Positions 31,413 to 41,667 of a DNA stretch of 42,413 nucleotides are shown piece by piece; positions within the stretch are counted from its first letter, which is position 1, and each line of letters starts with the position of its first letter. The translations under genes and the position numbers were made by a program. The stretch covers positions 1-42,413 of the forward strand of contig DASYKU010000136.1 in NCBI GenBank assembly GCA_035995165.1, written 5' to 3'. The stretch is from Mycobacteriales bacterium (GTDB lineage: Bacteria; Actinomycetota; Actinomycetes; Mycobacteriales; CADCTP01). Under the pieces are notes generated by a model. It saw only the letters and a program-made list of their open reading frames with translations, was not told the origin of the DNA and made no database searches.

Positions 31413-32680
31413 GCCCGCTCCTCGGAATCGCGGTGTCCGTCCGCGTCGTCCGCGCGTGCGGTGACGGCCGGCTGTACGGCCGCCTCGGCCGGGGCGGTGC
31501 CGTTCGTGCTCGGCTGGCCCTCGGCCTCGGCCTTCGCGGCGATGATCTCCTCGATCGGCACGGCCTCGTCGCCGGCCCCGGCGCCGATCTCGGACGCGGC
31601 CGCGAGCGTCGTGTCCGAGGAGTCCTGGCTGAAGATGTCCTCGGCCGCGACCTCGGTCTCGACCAGCTCCTCGACCCGGATGCAGGCGGCGGTGTGGTCG
31701 CGCCCGTCGACCCGGCGCAGGTCCGGCTCCTCGACGTCGCACTCGGAGTAGTGCAGCGGGCAGCGGGGGCCGAACGGGCAGCCCGGCGGCGGGTTGATCA
31801 GGGAGGGCGGGGAGCCCTTGATCGGGGTCAGCCGCTGCTTCTCGCCGGCGTCGATGCGCGGCATCGAGCCGAGCAGGCCGATCGAGTACGGCATCCGGGC
31901 GCGGTAGAAGACGTCCTCGACGCTGCCCTTCTCCACCGCGCGCCCCGCGTACATGACCAGGACGCGGTCGACCATGCCGGCGACGACGCCGAGGTCGTGG
32001 GTGATCAGGACGGTGGCCGCCCCGGTCTCCTCCTGGGCGGTCTTGAGCACCTCCAGCACCTGCGCCTGCACGGTGACGTCCAGAGCGGTGGTGGGCTCGT
32101 CGGCGATGATCACCTCGGGCTGGTTGGCCATCGCGATCGCGATGACCACGCGCTGGCGCATGCCGCCGGAGAACTCGTGCGGGTAGGAGTCGATGCGGTC
32201 GCCCGCGTTGGGGATGCCGACCAGCTTGAGCAGGTCGACCGCGCGGGCCCGCGCGGCCGCGCGGGACACCGACTTGTCGTGCTGCCGGACGGTCTCGGCG
32301 ATCTGCACGCCGATCTTGTAGACCGGGTCGAGCGAGGTCATCGGGTCCTGGAAGACCATCGCGACCTGCTTGCCGCGGACCGCGGACAACTGCCGGTCGC
32401 CGAGGCCGAGCAGCTCCCGGCCGCGGAACTTGACCGACCCGGTGATGTTCGCCGAGCCCGGCAGCAGCCCCATGACCGCCATCGAGGTCACGGACTTGCC
32501 GGAGCCGGACTCACCGACGATGCCGAGCACCTCACCCGGATGCAGCGCGAAGCTCACCCCGCGTACGGCGTGCACGACGCCGTCGTCGGTCGGGAAGCGC
32601 ACGTTGAGGTCGTCGACCTCCAACAACGCGCCCGTGCTGGACCGACGGTCCTGCTCGGTGGTGTCGGTCAGGGTGGACAT
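31409..32680 (-). CDS. Oligopeptide/dipeptide-type ABC transporter ATP-binding protein (OppD/DppD family)
   Basis: 423-residue ATPase. Walker A is GESGSGKSV, Q-loop FQDPMTSLDPVYKIG, signature FSGGMRQRVVIAIAM, Walker B EVIIADEPTTALDVTVQ and switch His ITHDLGVVAG. The C-terminal peptide-transporter domain carries PPGCPFGPRCPLHYSEC. Beyond the normal end (about residue 345) there is an extra about 75-residue acidic, Ala/Glu-rich tail with no recognisable fold, absent from typical OppD. GGAG precedes the ATG. It heterodimerises with the product of the overlapping downstream gene. The transported peptide or other ligand is not determinable. Confidence 0.95.
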   Translation of the reverse strand: MSTLTDTTEQDRRSSTGALLEVDDLNVRFPTDDGVVHAVRGVSFALHPGEVLGIVGESGSGKSVTSMAVMGLLPGSANITGSVKFRGRELLGLGDRQLSAVRGKQVAMVFQDPMTSLDPVYKIGVQIAETVRQHDKSVSRAAARARAVDLLKLVGIPNAGDRIDSYPHEFSGGMRQRVVIAIAMANQPEVIIADEPTTALDVTVQAQVLEVLKTAQEETGAATVLITHDLGVVAGMVDRVLVMYAGRAVEKGSVEDVFYRARMPYSIGLLGSMPRIDAGEKQRLTPIKGSPPSLINPPPGCPFGPRCPLHYSECDVEEPDLRRVDGRDHTAACIRVEELVETEVAAEDIFSQDSSDTTLAAASEIGAGAGDEAVPIEEIIAAKAEAEGQPSTNGTAPAEAAVQPAVTARADDADGHRDSEERA

Positions 32681-32758
32681 AGGGCTCCGCTCGACAAGGC
32701 CCGGGAGAACTCCGGACGGGGTGTGCGGTGAGGGTGAGGTGGGGCCGTCGGACCGGGG

Positions 32759-33697
32759 TCAGCGGACCCGGTTGGCCGACGGGTCGAAGGCGTCCCGGAT
32801 GCCGTCGCCGATCAGGTTGATCGACAGCACGATCAGCAGGATCGCCAGGCCCGGGAAGTAGAACAACCAGGGCCGGGTCTCCGCCGCCTGCGCGCCGTTG
32901 GCCACCAGCGAGCCGAGCGAGGTGTCCGATCCCTGCACGCCGTAGCCGAGGTAGCTCAGCGCCGCCTCGCTGATGACGGCCGTCGCCGCGCCCAGGGTGC
33001 CCCAGACGATGATCTGACCGAGCGAGTTGGGGATCAGGTGCTTGAGGATGATGCGCCGGTTCGAGGCGCCCAGCGCGTGCGCCGCTTCCACGTACTCCCG
33101 CTCGCGCAGGGACAGGAACGTCGAGCGCACGATCCGGGCCAGGTCCATCCAGCCGAGCAGCGCGATGAACAACGCGATGCCGAGCGGGGACCGGGCGCTG
33201 GGGAAGTTCGCCGCGATGACGATGATCGCGACGAGGATCGGCACGGTCAGGATGATGTCGACGACACGCATCAGGATGTTGTCGATCCACCGGCCGAAGT
33301 AGCCGGCGACCGCGCCGACCGTTATCCCGAGGAAGCCGGCGATCAGCACGAAGATCACGCTGATGTACGTCGAGCGCTGGATCCCGCGCATCATCCGGGC
33401 CAGCAGGTCACGGCCGATCTCGTCGGTGCCGAGCGGGTGGCCGAGCGTGCCCGGGCCGACCGACAGCGCGGCCGAGTCCTGGTCGCTGAACCCGTACTTG
33501 TAGAAGTGCGGGTAGATGAACGAGACGAGCAGGATCAACACCCACACCGCGAGCCCGCCGACGGCGAGCCGGTTGTGCAGGAAACGCCGCAGGGCCTGCT
33601 GGGTCTGGCTCCGGGACTTGACGGTGAACTCACGCTCGACCGGGGCCGTGGCGGTACTCCGCGGCGGCGCCGTTGCCTGCTGGACATCGGTGGTCAT
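32759..33697 (-). CDS. Oligopeptide/dipeptide-type ABC transporter permease (OppC/DppC family)
   Basis: 312-residue inner-membrane permease. A cytoplasmic N-terminus of about 45 residues precedes the first helix (LAVGGLAVWVLILLVSFIYP), with five further helices. The family marker HPLGTDEIGRDLLARMMRG is at about 92-110, and the ATPase-coupling EAA loop is EAAHALGASNRRIILKHLIPN. The C-terminus LILSINLIGDGIRDAFDP-like ending (here IVLSINLIGDGIRDAFDPS) is diagnostic for OppC/DppC. It lies between the OppB-type gene (25 bp) and the OppD-type gene (78 bp). The open plus-strand frame opposite is a shadow. Confidence 0.95.
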   Translation of the reverse strand: MTTDVQQATAPPRSTATAPVEREFTVKSRSQTQQALRRFLHNRLAVGGLAVWVLILLVSFIYPHFYKYGFSDQDSAALSVGPGTLGHPLGTDEIGRDLLARMMRGIQRSTYISVIFVLIAGFLGITVGAVAGYFGRWIDNILMRVVDIILTVPILVAIIVIAANFPSARSPLGIALFIALLGWMDLARIVRSTFLSLREREYVEAAHALGASNRRIILKHLIPNSLGQIIVWGTLGAATAVISEAALSYLGYGVQGSDTSLGSLVANGAQAAETRPWLFYFPGLAILLIVLSINLIGDGIRDAFDPSANRVR

Positions 33698-33722
33698 GTC
33701 GCCCTCGTTCCCTCGGAGTTCC

Positions 33723-34712
33723 TCAGCTCAGCCGGATGCGCGGATCCAGGACCGCGTACAAGAGGTCAGCTATGAGGTTGAACAACACGATGAAGAAGGA
33801 CGAGACGATGAGCCATCCCGTCACGACGTTGATGTCGTTCTGACCGAGTCCGCTCTGGGTCAGATATCTCCCCATACCGTTCCAGTTGAACACTGTCTCG
33901 GTGATGATCGCGCCCCCGAAGACCCCGCCGATGCCGAGGGCCACGACGGTGGTGGTCGGGATCAGCGCGTTACGCAGGCCGTGCTTGAGCAGCACCTTCC
34001 GGTACGGCAGACCCTTGGCGCGGGCGAAGCGCATGTACTCCGAGCTCATGACGTCGAGCATCGAGGCGCGCTGGAACCGGCTCCAGGCCGCGTACGTGAT
34101 CGCGGCGAGCGCGATCGTCGGCAGCACCAGGTGCTGGAACCGGTCCTTGAAGATCTCCGCGGTCGTCCCGTACGTCGAGATGCCGGGTGACTCCTCGCTG
34201 GCGGTGTAGAGCAACGTCTTGCCGACCAGCTGGTTGAACTTGATCGCGACGAAGACCTTGAGCAGCACCGCGAACCAGAACACCGGCAGCGCGATGAGGA
34301 CGTAGGAGATGATCGTCGCGACGTAGTCGGAGGCCTTGTTCTTCCGCACCGCGGTGACCACACCGACGATGACCGCCAGCACGATCGCCAGCAGCATCGC
34401 GGCCGCGACCATGCGCGCGGTGACGCCGAGCCGCTCGAAGAGGTCACCGCGGACCGGCACCCCGTTGATGTTGTTGCCGAAGTCGCCGTGCAGCACCCCG
34501 GTCAGCCAGTCCCAGTAACGCGCCAGGATCGGCTTGTCCAAGCCCAGCTCAGCCCGTTTCTGGGCGAAGAACGCGGCCGACGGGACGGGCTGTCGCGTGC
34601 GGTACTGCGAGAGGGGGTCAACCGTCTGCGCGGTCAGCACGAAGACCAGCGCGGAGCTGGCCAGCAGCACCAGGATCGACGCCAATATGCGTCGAATGCT
34701 GTACAGCAGCAT
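33723..34712 (-). CDS. Oligopeptide/dipeptide-type ABC transporter permease (OppB/DppB family)
   Basis: 329-residue permease with six helices. The N-terminal LLYSIRRILASILVLLASSALVF is the standard OppB start, LGLDKPILARYWDWLTGVLHGDFG is the conserved extracytoplasmic block, the EAA loop is RFARAKGLPYRKVLLKHGLRNALIP, and the C-terminus ends LIADLLYAVLDPRIRLS. ATG 34712 is chosen over an open extension to 34820 because the extension is Arg/Pro-rich and crosses the intercistronic hairpin; AAGGTGA precedes 34712. It pairs with the OppC-type subunit to form the channel. Confidence 0.95.
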   Translation of the reverse strand: MLLYSIRRILASILVLLASSALVFVLTAQTVDPLSQYRTRQPVPSAAFFAQKRAELGLDKPILARYWDWLTGVLHGDFGNNINGVPVRGDLFERLGVTARMVAAAMLLAIVLAVIVGVVTAVRKNKASDYVATIISYVLIALPVFWFAVLLKVFVAIKFNQLVGKTLLYTASEESPGISTYGTTAEIFKDRFQHLVLPTIALAAITYAAWSRFQRASMLDVMSSEYMRFARAKGLPYRKVLLKHGLRNALIPTTTVVALGIGGVFGGAIITETVFNWNGMGRYLTQSGLGQNDINVVTGWLIVSSFFIVLFNLIADLLYAVLDPRIRLS

Positions 34713-34779
34713 GAGCGTCACCTTACGCCGCGAGATCACCCACCGGGAGATGGTCGGGTGCTGGACGGAAGACGGAGGC

Positions 34780-34815
34780 GGCCTCCCGGTACGGGGTTTC
34801 CCGTCCCGGGAGGCC
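34780..34815 (-). promoter_or_regulatory. Intercistronic hairpin between binding-protein and permease genes
   Basis: GGCCTCCCGG / CCGGGAGGCC, a perfect 10-bp stem with a 16-nt loop and no T-tract. At this position in ABC operons such structures partially terminate or stabilise the upstream mRNA, giving more binding protein than permease. Confidence 0.6.
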
Positions 34816-34870
34816 ACCAACCTTCCTAGCTACCGGCTACGGACAGCCGGCCCTTGCTCGGTCGTGCTGA

Positions 34871-36598
34871 CTACCCCGCCTTGCGGGCGAACGCCGTCGA
34901 GTTCCACAGCGGACCGGCGTTGGTCGCGTTCTCCACGATGCCGGTGTAGTTGCTGCTGTACGCGAGGAACGTCGGCTTCTGGAACAGCGGCAGGGTGTAC
35001 ATGTCCTTCCAGAGGAGCGAGTCCACCTGGTTGCTCAGGTCCTGCGTCGCTGTCGCGTCGGTGGCCGCCGCGACCTGCGGGAGCAGGGCGTCGACAGCCG
35101 GGTCACCGGCGCGGCTGTAGTTCTGGCCGATGCTGTCGCCCTTGGGGCTGGCGTAGATCGACGCGTTCTGGCTGGCCGCGGGCGAGCTGACCCACGCGAA
35201 CAGGGCGATCTGGAACTGGCCGCCCTCCAGGCTGCGAGGCTTCTCCGGCCCGGCGAAGATGTCCGGGTTGAGGAACTTCTTGATCTGGATACCGGCCGGC
35301 TTCAGCTGCTGGGTGATGACGTCGATCGTGGCCTCACGCAGCGGGTTGGCCTGCGTGGTCATGATCTCGAAGGACAGCTTCTGGCCACCCTTGGCGTAGA
35401 TGCCGTCGGCACCCTTGGCGTATCCGAGACCCGTCAGCAGCGCGTCGGACTTGGAGATGTCCTGCTTGGCGTACAGCCCGCCGCTGTTGTCCTTGTACCC
35501 GGGCTGGTTGTTGACCAGGTAGCGGTTGTTCAGGACCTGCGCGCGGCCGTCGAACTGGCCGACGGTCTTGGCCACGATGTCCGGACGGTTCAACGCGTAC
35601 GCGATCGCCTGCCGGATCGGCAGCTGACCGAGCTGGGCGTCCTTGGTGTTGAAGTCCAGGTGCTCGAACGACAGACCGAAGTTCGTGCTGCTGGTGACGG
35701 TCGGCTCGAGGCCCTTGATCTGCTTCACCAGGTCGAGCTGCGGCTGCGGGTAGATCAGCTGCACCTCGTTGTTGCGCAGCGCGTTGACCGACACCGTCGG
35801 GTCGTTGCCGATGCTCTGGATGATGATGCGGTCGAGCTTCGACCCCTCGCCCCACCACTTCGGGTTCTTGGTGAGGGTCATGATCTGCTTGCCGGAGTCG
35901 ATGCCGGCCTTGTCCAGCAGGTACGGACCGCTGGCGATCGGAATGCCGGACGCGGTCGGCCAGCCGGCCTTGACCGCGGCGCAGTTCGCCGTCGGGCTGC
36001 CCTTGTCCATCGAGTGCTGCGGGAACAGCGTGAACAGCGTCTTCCAGTCACCGTACGGCTTGTCGTAGGTGACGGTGACCGTCTTGTCGCTGTCGGAGCC
36101 CTCGACAGAGGCGATCTGGTCGTAGCCCACGGTGGAGATCAGGTCGGCGCAACCGCCGGTCTTCGGGTCCGAGCTCTTCTGGATCTGCCAGGTGAACTCG
36201 AAGTCCTTGGCCGTGATCGGCTGTCCGTCACTCCAGACGGCCTTCGGGTTGATCTTGTACGTGACGACCTGCTTGCCGCCAGTGACCGCACTGGTCGGCT
36301 CACCGGTGACGAGGTCGTTGTCCGGCTTGTAGGTGAAGTCCGGGTACAGCCGGTAGGGCGAGAGCAGCACGCGGATCTCGGCGTACGCGGTCGCGACCGA
36401 GTTTCCCGCCGAGATCAGCGGGAACAGGTTGTCCGGGAACGCCGTGTCAAGGCCATAGACCAGCTGGCCGCCGTTCTGCGTGCCGCCACCACTGGTTCCA
36501 CCACTACTGCCACTATCTCCGCCACCACCACAGGCAGCGGCGGTCATCGCGATGATGACCGCGGGCGCGATGAGCGCCGACTTCCTCCACAACTTCAC
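34871..36598 (-). CDS. Peptide-type ABC transporter substrate-binding lipoprotein (SBP family 5)
   Basis: 575-residue binding lipoprotein. VKLWRKS and a hydrophobic stretch lead to a lipobox ending TAAAC with Cys about 27, then a Gly/Ser-rich linker. The family 5 domain shows TYKINPKAVWSDGQPITAKDFEFTW, a hallmark of OppA/DppA proteins, then SGPYLLDKAG, NPKWWG and QAIAYALNRPDIV. GTG 36598 has GGAGGAGG upstream; an open extension to 36772 is rejected because it lacks a signal peptide and crosses the leader hairpin. It sits next to typA, where mycobacteria have lpqW, whose product has the same binding-protein fold. It is first gene of the five-gene operon. Confidence 0.95.
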   Translation of the reverse strand: MKLWRKSALIAPAVIIAMTAAACGGGGDSGSSGGTSGGGTQNGGQLVYGLDTAFPDNLFPLISAGNSVATAYAEIRVLLSPYRLYPDFTYKPDNDLVTGEPTSAVTGGKQVVTYKINPKAVWSDGQPITAKDFEFTWQIQKSSDPKTGGCADLISTVGYDQIASVEGSDSDKTVTVTYDKPYGDWKTLFTLFPQHSMDKGSPTANCAAVKAGWPTASGIPIASGPYLLDKAGIDSGKQIMTLTKNPKWWGEGSKLDRIIIQSIGNDPTVSVNALRNNEVQLIYPQPQLDLVKQIKGLEPTVTSSTNFGLSFEHLDFNTKDAQLGQLPIRQAIAYALNRPDIVAKTVGQFDGRAQVLNNRYLVNNQPGYKDNSGGLYAKQDISKSDALLTGLGYAKGADGIYAKGGQKLSFEIMTTQANPLREATIDVITQQLKPAGIQIKKFLNPDIFAGPEKPRSLEGGQFQIALFAWVSSPAASQNASIYASPKGDSIGQNYSRAGDPAVDALLPQVAAATDATATQDLSNQVDSLLWKDMYTLPLFQKPTFLAYSSNYTGIVENATNAGPLWNSTAFARKAG

Positions 36599-36617
36599 GT
36601 TCTTGCGCCTCCTCCGT

Positions 36618-36634
36618 CCCGCGATGCGCGGGAG
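36618..36634 (-). promoter_or_regulatory. Hairpin abutting the binding-protein ribosome binding site
   Basis: TCCCGCG / CGCGGGA, perfect 7-bp stem with a 3-nt loop, followed at once by CGGAGGAGG in the mRNA. This is the same arrangement as in front of DUF3117. Confidence 0.5.
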
Positions 36635-36672
36635 CACACCGGATCCAACGGGGGGTGCCGCCGGACTGGGCG

Positions 36673-36678
36673 ACAGTA
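36673..36678 (-). promoter_or_regulatory. Candidate -10 element of the peptide ABC operon
   Basis: TACTGT on the minus strand, about 75 nt before GTG 36598. No clear -35 is seen (TGATGC at 18-bp spacing). The sdh promoter candidate has the same hexamer. Confidence 0.35.
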
Positions 36679-36854
36679 GCCAGCGTCCGTGCGGGGCATC
36701 AGACGTGGTCAGCCAATCGTGACCAAGGAGTGACCGAACCGACGTTGGGCCGTGGCGTCTCCCGCCTTCCATCCCCGAACGGCCTGCTCGGGGCTGCGCC
36801 GGGCGGCCGAAGGGGGCGCCTCCCGGCCGTTACGCCGAGTGACCCGGAAGTGTG

Positions 36855-38711
<1,857 letters not shown>

Positions 38712-38719
38712 GACTAACC

Positions 38720-38725
38720 AGAATA
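38720..38725 (-). promoter_or_regulatory. Predicted -10 element of typA
   Basis: TATTCT on the minus strand ends 8 nt before GTG 38711; no ribosome binding site is visible. Confidence 0.45.
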
Positions 38726-38775
38726 CCCGGACGCCTGCCTGACCTGCGCCGGTGGCCAGACTCACAGCATCCGAC

Positions 38776-38810
38776 CCGGCATGCCGGAACAACCGGGCGC
38801 AGAATACTGT
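38776..38810 (+). promoter_or_regulatory. Candidate sdh promoter with palindromic operator
   Basis: TACTGT at 38805-38810 is a likely -10, about 80 nt before the first sdh gene. A perfect 12-bp palindrome, CCGGCATGCCGG (38776-38787), covers the position where the -35 would lie, so a bound regulator would block the promoter. Confidence 0.4.
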
Positions 38811-38889
38811 GCATCGTTCGGTCCCGGGGCGTGCCGCCCTACGGCAGCCCCCATACCGCCGACGCCGCAACCTCAACGTGGAGAAACAC

Positions 38890-39705
38890 ATGGCCTCGGG
38901 CACCCTCGACACACCCGCGGGCACCGCGTCCGGCGCCCGCGCCGCCATCGCGGCACGCACGCTGCGCACGGACAACTGGCGGCGCTCGCCGGTGACCACG
39001 GTGGTCCTGCTGACCGCGTGGATCCTCTACGCCGTGGTCCGGGCCTTCATGCAGAAGTGGTACTACGTGGCCGACTACCACTACCTGACGCCGTTCTACT
39101 CGCCCTGCATCTCCACCGGCTGCACGCCCGAGGCCGCCGAGTTCGGCCGGTTCCTCCCCGACTGGCCGATCCTGCCGTACGCCGCGCTCTCGCTGCCGTT
39201 CCTCGGCCTCTTCCGGCTGACCTGCTACTACTACCGGAAGGCCTACTACCGGTCGTTCTGGGGTTCGCCGCCGGCCTGCGGGGTGCCGGACCTGCACGGC
39301 AAGTACCAGGGCGAGAGCCGTTTCCCCGGCATCCTGCAGAACTCGCACCGCTACTTCTTCTACTTCGCGATCATCCTCTCGGCGATCAACACGCTCGACG
39401 CCGTCCGCGCGTTCCACTCCCCCGGTGGGTTCGGCTTCGGGCTCGGGAACGTGATCCTGGTGGTCAACGTGGTGATGCTCTGGGCGTACACGGCCTCGTG
39501 CCACTCCTGCCGGCACATCATCGGCGGCCGGCTGCGGCACTTCTCGAAGCACCCCGTGCGCTATCAGGCCTGGGGCTTCGTCTCCAAGCTCAACGGCAAG
39601 CACATGCAACTGGCCTGGACCACCCTCGGAACCCTGGTGGTGACGGACTTCTACGTCATGGCCGTCTCCGCCGGGTGGTTCTCCGACCTCCGATTCGTCG
39701 GTTAG
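38890..39705 (+). CDS. Succinate dehydrogenase membrane-anchor subunit (Rv0249c type)
   Basis: 271-residue membrane subunit that anchors succinate dehydrogenase and passes electrons to quinone. It has five hydrophobic helices (about 38-56, 98-118, 155-175, 185-210 and 243-266). Potential haem or quinone ligands include the His residues in NSHRYFFYF and ASCHSCRHIIGG. A single large anchor instead of small SdhC plus SdhD marks the Rv0247c-Rv0249c (Sdh1) class. ATG 38890 follows GGAGA and the frame before it lacks homology. It is first of three sdh genes, 9 bp from sdhA, and divergent from typA. Confidence 0.9.
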   Translation: MASGTLDTPAGTASGARAAIAARTLRTDNWRRSPVTTVVLLTAWILYAVVRAFMQKWYYVADYHYLTPFYSPCISTGCTPEAAEFGRFLPDWPILPYAALSLPFLGLFRLTCYYYRKAYYRSFWGSPPACGVPDLHGKYQGESRFPGILQNSHRYFFYFAIILSAINTLDAVRAFHSPGGFGFGLGNVILVVNVVMLWAYTASCHSCRHIIGGRLRHFSKHPVRYQAWGFVSKLNGKHMQLAWTTLGTLVVTDFYVMAVSAGWFSDLRFVG

Positions 39706-39714
39706 GAGACAGCC

Positions 39715-41661
39715 ATGACAGAGCAGCCGGAGCGGCACGAGTACGACGTCCTGGTGATCGGCGCCGGCGGGGCCGGCCTGCGGGCCGCGATCGCCGCCCG
39801 TGAAGCCGGTATGCGCACGGCGATCATCTGCAAGTCGCTGTTCGGCAAGGCCCACACGGTGATGGCCGAGGGTGGCGCCGCCGCGGCGATGGGCAACGTC
39901 AACTCCAAGGACAACTGGCAGGTCCACTTCCGCGACACCATGCGCGGCGGCAAGTTCCTGAACAACTACCGGATGGCCGAGCTGCACGCCCAGGAGGCGC
40001 CGCAGCGGGTCTGGGAGCTGGAGACGTACGGCGCCCTGTTCGACCGGACCAAGGAAGGCAAGATCAGCCAGCGCAACTTCGGCGGGCACGAGTACCCGCG
40101 GCTGGCGCACGTCGGCGACCGCACCGGCCTGGAGCTGATCCGGACGCTGCAGCAGAAGATCGTGTCGCTGCAGCAGGAGGACTTCCGCGACACCGGCGAC
40201 TACGAGTCCCGGATCCGGGTCTTCGCCGAGTGCACGATCACCGAGCTCATGAAGGACGGCGACCGGATCTCCGGCGCGTTCGGCTACTGGCGGGACAACG
40301 GGCGCTTCCTGGCCTTCTCCGCGCCGGCCGTGATCCTGGCGACCGGCGGCGTCGGCAAGTCGTTCAAGGTGACCAGCAACAGCTGGGAGTACACCGGCGA
40401 CGGGCACGCGCTGGCGCTGCGGGCCGGCGCGACGCTGATCAACATGGAGTTCATCCAGTTCCACCCGACCGGCATGGTCTCACCGCCGTCGGTGAAGGGA
40501 ATCCTGGTCACCGAGTCCGTGCGCGGTGACGGCGGCATCCTCAAGAACTCCGAGGGTGAGCGCTTCATGTTCAACTACATCCCGGACGTCTTCAAGAACC
40601 AGTACGCGACGGATCCGAAGGAAGCCGACGGCTGGTACGACGACCCCGACAACAACCGCCGGCCGCCGGAGCTGCTGCCCCGCGACGAGGTCGCCCGGGC
40701 CATCAACTCCGAGGTCAAGGCCGGCCGCGGATCGCCCAACGGCGGCGTGTTCCTGGACATCGCGTCCCGGCTGCCGGCCGACGAGATCCAGCGCCGGCTG
40801 CCCTCGATGTACCACCAGTTCAAGGAACTGGCGGACGTCGACATCACCGCCGAGCCGATGGAGGTCGGCCCGACCTGTCACTACGTGATGGGCGGCGTCG
40901 AGGTGAACCCGGAGACCCAGCAGTCCAAGGTCCCGGGGCTCTACGCGGTCGGCGAGGTCTCCGGCGGCATGCACGGCTCCAACCGGCTCGGCGGCAACTC
41001 GCTGTCGGACCTGCTGGTGTTCGGGATGCGCTCGGGCACCTCGGCCGCCGAGTACGTGAAGAGCCTGGGCGGCGCGCTGCCGGTCACGGCGGAGGCCGAC
41101 GTGACCGCGGCCGAGGAGTCGGCGCTGGCGCCGTTCAGCCTCAAGGGCGGCGAGAACGCGTACACGATCCAGTCCGATCTCCAGCAGTCTATGAACGACC
41201 TGGTCGGCATCATCCGCAAGGCCGAGGAGGTCGAGCAGGCCCTGCTGGCGCTGCAGGACCTGCGCGGCCGGGTGGCCAAGGTCAGCGTCGAGGGCGGCCG
41301 GTTCTTCAACCCCGGCTGGCACATCGCGCTGGACCTGCGCAACATGCTGCTGGTCTCGGAGTGCGTCGCGAAGGCCGCGCTGATCCGGACCGAGTCCCGC
41401 GGCGGCCACACCCGCGACGACCACCCGGCGATGGAGCCGGAGTGGCGCAAGGTCAACCTGGTCTGCACGCTGACCGGCGACCCCGGCAGCGAGGACGCGG
41501 TGTCGGTGGCCCGGCAGCCGCTGCCGACCATGCCGCTGGAGCTGCTCTCGCTGTTCGAGTGGAGCGAGCTGTCGAAGTACATGACGCCGGCGGAGCTGGA
41601 GCAGCTGCCCGGTGCCGAGAAGAAGGCCGATCTCCCCGCCGACCCGCCCGAAGGAGCCTGA
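39715..41661 (+). CDS. sdhA: Succinate dehydrogenase flavoprotein subunit
   Basis: 648-residue FAD subunit that oxidises succinate to fumarate in the TCA cycle and respiratory chain. FAD binding is by VLVIGAGGAGLRAAI (about 11-25), and the covalent-FAD His is in KAHTVMAEGG. Substrate-site residues are in FIQFHPTGM and in SRGGHTRDDHPAM, where Arg acts as proton donor. The NRLGGNSLSDLLVFG motif binds the adenosine part. The length is longer than E. coli SdhA and typical of the actinobacterial Sdh1 type. GGAG precedes the ATG. It is followed by sdhB after 6 bp. Confidence 0.97.
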   Translation: MTEQPERHEYDVLVIGAGGAGLRAAIAAREAGMRTAIICKSLFGKAHTVMAEGGAAAAMGNVNSKDNWQVHFRDTMRGGKFLNNYRMAELHAQEAPQRVWELETYGALFDRTKEGKISQRNFGGHEYPRLAHVGDRTGLELIRTLQQKIVSLQQEDFRDTGDYESRIRVFAECTITELMKDGDRISGAFGYWRDNGRFLAFSAPAVILATGGVGKSFKVTSNSWEYTGDGHALALRAGATLINMEFIQFHPTGMVSPPSVKGILVTESVRGDGGILKNSEGERFMFNYIPDVFKNQYATDPKEADGWYDDPDNNRRPPELLPRDEVARAINSEVKAGRGSPNGGVFLDIASRLPADEIQRRLPSMYHQFKELADVDITAEPMEVGPTCHYVMGGVEVNPETQQSKVPGLYAVGEVSGGMHGSNRLGGNSLSDLLVFGMRSGTSAAEYVKSLGGALPVTAEADVTAAEESALAPFSLKGGENAYTIQSDLQQSMNDLVGIIRKAEEVEQALLALQDLRGRVAKVSVEGGRFFNPGWHIALDLRNMLLVSECVAKAALIRTESRGGHTRDDHPAMEPEWRKVNLVCTLTGDPGSEDAVSVARQPLPTMPLELLSLFEWSELSKYMTPAELEQLPGAEKKADLPADPPEGA

Positions 41662-41667
41662 TCCAGC

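Larger units (their letters stand above)
36599..36854. other. 256-bp region between typA and the peptide ABC operon
   Basis: No gene is seen. It contains the leader hairpin and -10 candidate of the binding-protein gene listed separately. Just past the typA stop there are G/C-rich inverted segments around 36785-36833 (GGCCG and GGCGCC cores) that may terminate typA transcription. Confidence 0.4.
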
